Of a DNA stretch of 64,000 bases, positions 59,901 to 64,000 are shown one piece after another. The DNA is taken from the NCBI GenBank assembly GCA_021234535.1, contig CM037830.1, forward strand, positions 15,927,116 through 15,991,115. Direction: 5' to 3'. A program made the position numbers and the translations under genes. The notes under the pieces are model-generated. The model searched no databases. It was not told where the DNA came from and worked only from the letters and a program-made list of their open reading frames with translations. Every line of letters begins with the position of its first letter. Position 1 is the stretch's first letter. Origin of the DNA: Stichopus chloronotus. Lineage: Eukaryota > Echinodermata > Holothuroidea > Aspidochirotida > Stichopodidae.

Positions 59901-62104
59901 TGTTTGGGTTTAACACTTGAATTGTGGATAATCTGGTCCCCAATTCTGCACAGTACAATCCCTAATCCCCAAAAAAGGAAAATAAAAAAGCTACAAATTA
60001 GTTTCTATTTTTAGCTACTTGTTATCACAGTAAAATCTACAATTGCTTTAAGTTGCTTAGATTTGCCACACCAGCAATAGTTGTTAAAAATGGCAATTTT
60101 CCTTTTTTTTTGCTTTTCATATACCACCTTCACCCTGATATTATCTAGTTTACCTCGTTATCTCCTCACTAATCGTGTCTTCATTCTTCGTTTCAATGTC
60201 CTCACTTTGTCTTCGTGTCCTTCCATGTTTTCTTTTCGTCATTTTATGTCTGTCTTTACTATCTGTGCTGGTGGTCGATTGTCTCCTTTGGCGTTCCATG
60301 CGTTCCTTACGTCTTATCCTGTCGTCTTCTGATGAACTACAATCTGTCGAGTTGGGACTTTTATTTTCCTTCTCACCTCCTGTTCAAAACAAAATCAGGC
60401 TGTCAGCATGTGTGTGAGAGTGAGGGGGTGTATGTGTTTGTGTCGGTTTGTATGTGTCTCTAGTATGTGTCCGTGCAGCCGTCGAACGCACATGTAAAAT
60501 CTGTAATTCCATTTGTAGTACCTTCGAATACTTTGTATTATTGTGTGATGTGTCAGTGTAGCAGTTATCATTGGGGTATAGGCTAGTGCCAGTATTTGGT
60601 GTAATATGGAAACATACAGGAAACATCGTGCTACTATCTTCTGTAATCCACCCCCCCCCCCTTCCCTCTTCAGTCCTCTATTCACAGAACTGACTTATTT
60701 CAAAAGTCACTATTAGCGCAGGAAAAAGGTCGGCCATTCACGTCATTGATTAGAACCTATTGCAAAAGGAACCAATTTACAGTCACGTTTTAATAAGCCG
60801 ACGAGTTTTTCTCAAGTTTTGTCTAACTTAGATACACCATGCGTTTAATCAGTACCATCTCACAAGTGATATCTTATGAAAAAGCAAATATGTTTGAAAA
60901 TCTAAACGTTAAATGCTACGTCAAAGTTAATCAGAGCTTCACAAGTTCGTGAGTTCTAAAATAAATGGTTCTGTCTGAATGAATATTATTTACACAAAGC
61001 CATAAAAATGCCAGGTAGCTGACACAGTACTCATAATTATAACATAGCAATGTGTATTTTATGACTTAATACTTTTATAAGATATCAAGTGTTTATATCT
61101 GTCATGAAGATGAAGACACACAGAAGGAGGAAATTTACGGATAACGACGCCACGTTTAATCAACAGTGTTTTGTTTTGTTCCATTGTAAAAAAGAAAACA
61201 AAACCAATTGGAAAATGTCGTTGCTAAGGCAACATTCTTCATACCGATATTTCTATTGCCGTCATCCCTTGGTTTGGTTGCCTTTCTTGAGTAACTTCTT
61301 CCAGTCTCTGGTTCCCCGATGTCTTGTAATCTATGATCGTCCGATTTGATCTTGTCTTTTTTAACTGAACAGTTAAAGGGAAAAATGGCGTTTAGAATTT
61401 ACCAACATGGCATAAAAAGAAAATAGCTTTAATCATTGTTAAATCATTCAGTCTCATCAATAAACATCTGCAAAAGCTTCATCTTCTCAAAACATTATGC
61501 ATGCGATGAGTAACGGAAAATGCATCATTTGAATTTTGAAAAGTTTTGGTGAACAAATTATTGTTGAGCAACAAATAACTGAATTTCTATGTGTGAGAAA
61601 CTTATTTCTTTAAAAAAAGGCAATTGTCCATTCTTATATTGAATAATATATCATTCTATGTCCACAAACATTGGTTTTAATTTATTTTTGTCAAACAGAC
61701 CCCTTATTTCCCTTTAAGGGAGAAAGGCTTATTCACATATTAACGAAAAAATTTTAAGCACTGTGATCGTTCTTACTCGTGAGTGTCTAAAAATAAAACT
61801 TGTTTTTGTTATTGTAACGTACTTCTATGGTCGATAACTAGTACGTTCTGGACTAGTAAACATGAATATGCATTATTTTGCATATTTCTCTAACCTTTTA
61901 CCATCTTCCCTTCGTCGTTTTCCACGAACCGCTTCTTTGAGGCTTTAAAGTCGACCATCTCGTCCCCTTCTTCCAGACAAAGTATCGTCTGCGCGAAGCT
62001 GTAGTCTTTTTTAAGCCGTTTATATTCAGAATCCGTGACGAAGATGTAACGAGATTCCCTAGTGCCGTCTTTCTTTTGGATGTATATTTTCACTCTTCGT
62101 TTGT
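38758..62104 (-). CDS. Ser/Lys/Glu-rich EF-hand protein, 20 exons in continuous phase (5' end outside)
   Basis: This entry covers the whole gene; its exons are listed separately. Twenty exons, each with minus-strand AG/GT borders, join with no phase conflict into 1,169 residues plus TGA. The N-terminal 70 residues look globular (RVKIYIQKKDG, SRYIFVTDSEYKRLKKDY). A long low-complexity region follows, in which acidic Ser/Asp blocks alternate with Lys/Arg/Glu blocks likely to form charged helices. The last ~235 residues (six exons, 49915 down to 38758) hold a canonical EF-hand loop and up to three degenerate ones, then a poly-Glu tail (EEDEEEEEEE). The EF-hand loop implies calcium binding; the charged middle is of unknown role. 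I do not recognise the protein. An upstream exon at 63562-63639 is likely part of it. It converges on the adhesion GPCR gene. Confidence 0.88.
38943..41326 (-). other. EF-hand gene intron, 2.4 kb
   Basis: It contains a run of 12 G at 40823-40834, imperfect AGCATAGCAC repeats near 40640-40690 and a CA/A-rich stretch at 41100-41220. No exon was seen. Confidence 0.65.
41327..41462 (-). CDS. EF-hand gene exon: EF4 exiting helix
   Basis: The acceptor is TTTCAG and the donor GTAATC. It encodes ISFFDYMAYIPLFLSMHENI, then IENPLNRDEKYNQPTNTQQ and RDMIPL. ISFFDYM is the usual hydrophobic end of an EF loop running into its second helix; the position-1 Asp is missing, so this loop is degenerate. Confidence 0.88.
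41463..44942 (-). other. EF-hand gene intron, 3.5 kb
   Basis: AT-rich, with no recognised repeat family or exon. Confidence 0.65.
44943..45086 (-). CDS. EF-hand gene exon: EF3 and start of EF4
   Basis: The acceptor is CCGCAG and the donor GTATAG; 48 codons in phase 0. It encodes AMFYCNIDPERSSNFIPADA, then LRIELKAGGLNRWQEEYVLS and RMSTDSDE. DPERSSNFIPAD resembles an EF loop (D1, E3, S5, N7, F8, D12). RMSTDSDE starts the fourth. Confidence 0.88.
45087..46128 (-). other. EF-hand gene intron, 1.0 kb
   Basis: It contains a run of 13 G at 45133-45145; nothing else was recognised. Confidence 0.65.
46129..46182 (-). CDS. EF-hand gene exon: degenerate EF2 loop
   Basis: The acceptor is AAACAG and the donor GTAAAC; 18 codons in phase 0: LVDKSDLMDIERKMELYK. 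It follows the entering helix KQIKYVLK. DKSDLMDIERKM aligns to an EF loop but has Met at position 12, so calcium binding is doubtful. Confidence 0.83.
46183..47702 (-). other. EF-hand gene intron, 1.5 kb
   Basis: It contains a short CAAT/ATCA repeat near 47456-47500. The minus frame at 46245-46658 shows no domain. Confidence 0.65.
47703..47777 (-). CDS. EF-hand gene exon: exiting helix of EF1 and entry to EF2
   Basis: The acceptor is CGACAG and the donor GTAATC; 25 codons in phase 0: ELQEALDGVPSLVNIKPKQI then KYVLK. The first Glu completes the EF1 loop at position 12. Confidence 0.88.
48110..48730. repeat. Degenerate tandem repeat with internal inverted symmetry
   Basis: Dozens of short variants of CAAAATGNCAATTTTTCGAAA and CCATTTTGACGAGTT alternate over about 620 bases, with spacing of roughly 40-60 bases. 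The two motifs are partly reverse complements of each other (CAAAATG/CATTTTG), so the array can fold on itself. Confidence 0.8.
49080..49560. repeat. Degenerate repeat of AATCATC...CTTAAACTTGTTAAT...AGCTGTTTA
   Basis: Recognisable units begin near 49148, 49205, 49262 and 49330, with spacing close to 60 bases and strong divergence. The last part turns into GGTAACCAACCA-type sequence. Confidence 0.6.
49800..49915 (-). CDS. EF-hand gene exon: first EF-hand loop
   Basis: The acceptor is TTTTAG and the donor GTGAGT. It encodes DTIDYLAHFRLVEQAKLDPF, then GRAFVVGDENFDCSLSFD. Residues DENFDCSLSFD plus Glu from the next exon form a 12-residue EF loop with D1, N3, D5, S7, L8, S9 and E12. Position 6 is Cys instead of the usual Gly. 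Confidence 0.9.
49916..50382 (-). other. EF-hand gene intron, 0.5 kb
   Basis: AT-rich; nothing recognised. Confidence 0.65.
50383..50544 (-). CDS. EF-hand gene exon: helical segment
   Basis: The acceptor is TTTTCAG and the donor GTAAGA. It encodes KGSRKINRAFRKRATELLPH, then LEKVLRSAEELQHDEMKAV and ends KDNIAPIIDEK. Heptad-like hydrophobics suggest amphipathic helices. Confidence 0.88.
50723..51022 (-). CDS. EF-hand gene exon: low-charge segment before the EF region
   Basis: The acceptor is CTGTAG and the donor GTTCAA (weak after the GT). It encodes EDILRDLDAALAPEPQRKTN, then RFKFFTEQNLDVLKEGSL, then an acidic region ending SNFSGDEDDISK. It marks the return from low complexity to mixed sequence. 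The weak donor makes the exact 3' end slightly uncertain, but the phase fits. Confidence 0.83.
51191..51276 (-). CDS. EF-hand gene exon: short Lys-rich helix
   Basis: The acceptor is ATCGCAG and the donor GTAAGA. It encodes ETDWKFVKKDKKKKKKHKKE then KQEKKERTL. One base enters and one leaves, matching neighbours. Confidence 0.83.
51277..52224 (-). other. EF-hand gene intron, 0.9 kb
   Basis: Nothing recognised. The plus frame 51910-52161 shows no domain and no splice logic. Confidence 0.65.
52225..52395 (-). CDS. EF-hand gene exon: mixed acidic linker
   Basis: The acceptor is TCAAAG and the donor GTAAGT. It encodes KKKGKSDPFSESEDSGSMGE, then DPGTIEDGKTMVNYDKGSSR and a tail ending PRGEEW plus part of an acidic codon. 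It is less repetitive than its neighbours. Confidence 0.82.
52524..52742 (-). CDS. EF-hand gene exon: third Ser block plus Lys/Met helix
   Basis: The acceptor is CTCCAG and the donor GTACTG. It encodes IKKKIAKEMERVSVSPVSSV, then RSSDVTSSEGEVDEEMTQEE and a Lys-rich helix with Met and Leu (KMLKQKKKRMKKLQVAMKLV). SDVTSS repeats the same motif found in 53868-54344, encoded by the same 12 bases. Confidence 0.87.
53001..53261 (-). CDS. EF-hand gene exon: second Ser block plus Lys/Glu helix
   Basis: The acceptor is ACTAG and the donor GTGAGT. It begins SASSSSDTISSASSVSSVAT and turns into Lys/Glu-rich sequence ending KEEKKEKKERKREKEKE. It has the same two-part plan as 53868-54344. Confidence 0.87.
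53262..53867 (-). other. EF-hand gene intron, 0.6 kb
   Basis: AT-rich; nothing recognised. Confidence 0.65.
53868..54344 (-). CDS. EF-hand gene exon: largest, Ser/Asp block followed by Lys/Glu helix
   Basis: The acceptor is ATTCAG and the donor GTAAGT; 477 bases. It begins SSSEVSSSSTESPTEVSDVT, then SSELSDDEDDGVDPGM, then about 110 residues of Lys/Glu/Arg (for example KEEKRRKKRAEKKVAKREEK), predicted as a long charged single helix or coiled coil. The plus-strand open frame over it (53925-54452) is a shadow. Confidence 0.9.
54345..55924 (-). other. EF-hand gene intron, 1.6 kb
   Basis: It contains a run of 13 G at 54525-54537 and another G run near 55230-55241. No exon was seen. Confidence 0.65.
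55925..55976 (-). CDS. EF-hand gene exon: 52-bp serine-only exon
   Basis: The acceptor is CCACAG and the donor GTAAGA. It encodes DSSSSTDSSSSSSSSES plus part of a Ser codon. Phases match both neighbours (one base in, two out). It is low in information, so support comes mainly from splice sites and phase. Confidence 0.72.
55977..56980 (-). other. EF-hand gene intron, 1.0 kb
   Basis: A short GTGC repeat near 56599-56612; otherwise nothing recognised. Confidence 0.65.
56981..57155 (-). CDS. EF-hand gene exon: Lys/Gln run then Ser/Glu run
   Basis: The acceptor is ACTAG and the donor GTGCAG. It encodes NVESRSNKKKKKQKQQKKKK then a Ser/Asp/Glu part ending in nine serines and a split Gly. The serines are encoded by a TCA repeat (GAT repeat on the plus strand), so this is a coding microsatellite. 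Confidence 0.82.
57156..57786 (-). other. EF-hand gene intron, 0.6 kb
   Basis: Two overlapping plus-strand open frames (to 57325 and 57234-57581) cross it. They show no domain, and the first runs through the coding exon on the other strand. Confidence 0.6.
57787..57944 (-). CDS. EF-hand gene exon: SSLSDSSS then Lys-rich
   Basis: The acceptor is ACACAG and the donor GTAGGC. It encodes RKVRTVVEYYSSPSSLSDSS, then GGRGRRPKKKKNTDKKKTKR and GESSDTDSFTW. It leaves phase 0. Confidence 0.84.
58030..58800. repeat. AGT/GTA-rich degenerate trinucleotide tract with a 66-bp tandem duplication
   Basis: Imperfect AGT, GTA and GCAGT units fill about 770 bases. At its end, 58641-58706 and 58707-58772 are two 66-bp copies (start AGAAGTACTAAAAGCAG) with a single observed mismatch, so that step is recent. 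Confidence 0.85.
58862..58933 (+). tRNA. tRNA-Gln (anticodon TTG)
   Basis: The full cloverleaf fits: the acceptor stem GGTCTTA pairs perfectly with TAAGACC, the D arm is TGGTGTAATGGTCAGCA, the anticodon loop is CTTTGAA with TTG at 58895-58897, the T arm is CCGAG-TTCAAAT-CTCGG, and the discriminator base is T. A TTTTT run about 10 bases downstream can serve as the Pol III terminator. There is no intron and CCA is not encoded, as expected for a nuclear tRNA. It lies inside an intron of the minus-strand EF-hand gene, on the opposite strand. Confidence 0.95.
59548..59732 (-). CDS. EF-hand gene exon: Ser/Glu start, polybasic middle
   Basis: The acceptor is ATCAAG and the donor GTAAGA. It encodes STGSSSSESETETRKSRRHR, then an almost pure Lys/Arg run (KRKMKEKKRKRKKGRKKG), then an acidic end (DDPPYEDEEG). 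The polybasic run could serve as a nuclear localisation signal or an RNA or microtubule contact. Confidence 0.82.
59733..60153 (-). other. EF-hand gene intron, 0.4 kb
   Basis: Nothing recognised. Confidence 0.65.
60154..60379 (-). CDS. EF-hand gene exon: Ser/Asp then Arg/Lys block
   Basis: The acceptor is GAACAG and the donor GTAAAC. It begins GGEKENKSPNSTDCSSSEDD and continues into an Arg/Lys/Gln-rich part (RRKERMERQRRQSTT, KMTKRKHGRTRRQSED). Acidic serines of this kind are typical casein kinase 2 targets; phosphorylation is inference. Confidence 0.82.
60380..61244 (-). other. EF-hand gene intron, 0.9 kb
   Basis: It contains an imperfect GTGT-rich stretch (60408-60475) and a run of 11 C at 60651-60661. 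Confidence 0.65.
61245..61364 (-). CDS. EF-hand gene exon: charged linker
   Basis: The acceptor is GTTCAG and the donor GTATGA; one base enters and one leaves. It encodes VKKDKIKSDDHRLQDIGEPE, then TGRSYSRKATKPRDDGNRNI. It is hydrophilic and probably disordered. Confidence 0.75.
61365..61894 (-). other. EF-hand gene intron, 0.5 kb
   Basis: Nothing recognised. Confidence 0.65.
61895..62104 (-). CDS. EF-hand gene exon: globular N-terminal block
   Basis: The acceptor is TTCTAG and the donor GTTAGA. It encodes KRRVKIYIQKKDGTRES, RYIFVTDSEYKRLKKDY and SFAQTILCLEEGDEMVDF, ending GKMVK plus one base. Alternating hydrophobic residues suggest a small beta-rich fold. I do not recognise a named domain. 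Confidence 0.85.
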
Positions 62105-63561
62105 CTAGAAGCAAAAAGGGGACGATGGCTCACTATTTTTTTTTTTTTCTTTGTTGAGATAGCTTTGGAAAGATACTGTTTAATCTCTTTGCTATGCCTG
62201 TTAGCAATAAAGGACTTTACTATGCAAAAATTCATCCGAACATTTCACTCCTTCATTTCTCATCTCGTACAAGGTAAACTATAGAGTACCACATCAGTGC
62301 TCCATCTAATAAGTAACTCACTTCGTTCCGGTTCTCACAAGTCGACAGTCCCTTTAAGTGAGGTACATATTTATTTGCTGAGGGACATTTAGTGTTAGAA
62401 CAAAGCCGAAGATTCGTAGCCAAATGGAGTTTGGACGTGTCCCAACAGGCTAACAAAGAATCAAGTGACCAATTGTCCTTGCTAAGACCTTCAGAGGTTA
62501 AGAATAGCAAATACCGCCCCTCCCCCTTTGCCATGTTGTTGCTCTCTCTCCACCTCTCTCTCTCTCTCTGGGGAACTGCCTTGAAATCACCCCCCTCCCT
62601 ACACGTCTCAGGCACATCCGTTGCTAGTATGAGCACAATTCACCCTTCATAGCGCTACATGCCACCATGTTGGTAAACATTCGACTGCAACATTACTTTG
62701 GACGTGTTTTTGTTAGTTTCTTCTCGGGGAGGGGGAGGGGGATTTGTTGTGACGTCACTACAAGCCTGTAGCGATCTGCTTCGATAACAGGTTCGTTTAC
62801 GAGCGTCCAGCATGTTTAAGGAATGAAGCCAAGCCTGACGGACAACCGAAGGAGAAACATTGCGGGTAGGATTGACTTGGGTGATCCGAAACAATCACGT
62901 TCGTTTACGTGACAATTCAACCAATACTCTACGGGATTAATACTGACCGCCCCCCCCCCCTCCCACCTGAACTTTAAGCAGGACTTAAAACTACCAACCA
63001 TGGAACGACTGAAATGAAGAAAGGGGTGTTTCAATATTTTGATATTGACACTTTTACGAAAGTCAAAACAACGTGACGAAAAATTCAAAAAACGGAACAT
63101 TCCAAACATTGAAGCGAAACAGTCCAAGTATAGAAACATCGATATGTCCTTTAACGGCCACGGTAGCTATACATATCAAACTCACGTGTTTGTTTTCTAT
63201 TTAGCATTTCCTCTCTTCTCGCGTGGCCGTCATTCGTAACTTGATTAAGTCGACGTAAATTTTCCTAAACGAAAAAAATCAACGTTTGTAAAATATTGAA
63301 CGATTAAAACATTCCATGTTCACTAAGCTACTTGGCGTTTCACGCTTTTTACTGTTTGCCAATGGCCCTACGAAAACATTACTACCGTAATGACTCGTCC
63401 CAGTTCTTGTAGACATCTCCAATCAAACTTATTACACATCGATCAATCAATGTCGGAGAAGAAATCGCATCACGTGAATAGTTGACGTCAGAGCAGAATC
63501 TAGTCTGTCCAATATCTTATATGTAAAAATCCAATAACTGATGAAATATGGAACAGCGTAC
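62105..63561 (-). other. Unresolved interval between the two most upstream exons
   Basis: At least one exon entering in phase 0 and leaving one base must lie here if 63562-63639 belongs to the gene. The candidate is 62801-62834. A run of 10 C lies at about 62949-62958. Confidence 0.5.
62801..62834 (-). CDS. Tentative 34-bp microexon bridging the phase gap
   Basis: A good acceptor (pyrimidine-rich, ending CCGTCAG) at 62835 and a weaker donor (GTAAAC) enclose AWLHSLNMLDA plus one base. It enters in phase 0 and leaves one base, exactly what is needed to join 63562-63639 to 61895-62104. Short matches like this can arise by chance. Confidence 0.25.
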
Positions 63562-63639
63562 CTGATTGATGGCGTCTATCAAGCTTTGGATGTACCAGAA
63601 GCTGTGCCTCAGAGAACCGTTCACTCGAATAAATTTGTG
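63562..63639 (-). CDS. Probable upstream exon of the EF-hand gene
   Basis: The minus-strand acceptor ATGCAG lies at the right edge and the donor GTACGC at the left. It has 26 codons in phase 0: HKFIRVNGSLRHSFWYIQSL then IDAINQ. The composition is protein-like and the splice sites are good. It leaves phase 0, whereas the next secure exon (62104 downward) needs one base first, so at least one exon between them is unassigned. Membership in this gene is inferred from strand and proximity. Confidence 0.6.
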
Positions 63640-64000
63640 CTGCATGACGCAAAAGAAGAATACTTCAGACAAACATATTGAAAATAAAAAAAAGGAACAA
63701 AACAAAATATATCAATACAACAGGAATTAGGATGAATTCAAAAGTCACCCCTACAAAGGCTTCCACCTAAATTTATGAAAGGATAAATTTAATTTTACAT
63801 CTGAAGAACAAGGAAAAAGTTTGCGCTCAAATTCCATCCTTATGACATGACAGTTATTTTTCAGTTAAATTGCATCAATGCGAAGTGAACTTTGGAGACA
63901 ACAGCTGTTATGTAATGACTGCACACTGAAAAGAAAACATTTCTTGTTCCTGCAAATTTTAATAATATAGGCCTACAATCGTCTTTATAATCGACATGAT

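Noticed and set aside
62330..62385. Minus-strand exon candidate with a GTGAGT donor
   Set aside because: Its only open frame enters needing one base and leaves phase 0, the opposite of what is required to bridge 63562-63639 and 61895-62104.
1..64000. Prokaryotic-type systems (operons, CRISPR arrays, phage genes)
   Set aside because: All coding evidence is spliced and eukaryotic; no spaced direct-repeat array of CRISPR type exists.

Overview
The window is eukaryotic nuclear DNA. It is AT-rich, with long introns bounded by GT/AG, a nuclear tRNA gene and degenerate transposon remains. The style (short exons, frequent poly-G/poly-C runs, TAGGCCTA octamers, a TGACCTTTGACCT tandem repeat) suggests a marine invertebrate deuterostome, possibly an echinoderm, but that placement is inference. 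I assembled both protein genes by hand from splice sites and reading-frame continuity.

Layout. Positions 1-9835 hold no exon I can support. They carry simple repeats, an 82-bp tandem duplication, a 60-bp near-perfect palindrome, a decayed LINE reverse transcriptase (minus strand) and a MITE-like element. Positions 9836-30281 (plus strand) hold the last eight coding exons of an adhesion G-protein-coupled receptor: part of the GAIN domain, a GPS cleavage site with HL|T, seven membrane segments and a ~125-residue tail (576 residues visible, 5' end missing). Its introns contain a tRNA-derived SINE candidate, an (AT)32 tract, a four-unit ~145-bp tandem repeat carrying nuclear-receptor DR1-like sites, and a fold-back element. 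Positions 30282-38757 are the tail-to-tail intergenic gap, with two weak orphan exon candidates.

Positions 38758-62104 (minus strand) hold 20 exons in perfect phase. They encode 1,169 contiguous residues of a protein I cannot name. It has a short globular N-terminal part, a long stretch alternating Ser/Asp-rich and Lys/Arg/Glu-rich blocks, and a C-terminal region of about 235 residues with EF-hand motifs. A further upstream exon (63562-63639) probably belongs to it, and its start lies beyond the window. A tRNA-Gln(TTG) gene lies in one of its introns on the opposite strand.

The two genes converge and show no evident functional link. The most interesting points are the coordinated loss of one cysteine pair in the receptor GPS, the DR1-bearing satellite in the intron after the cleavage-site exon, and the modular Ser/Lys exons feeding into an EF-hand domain.
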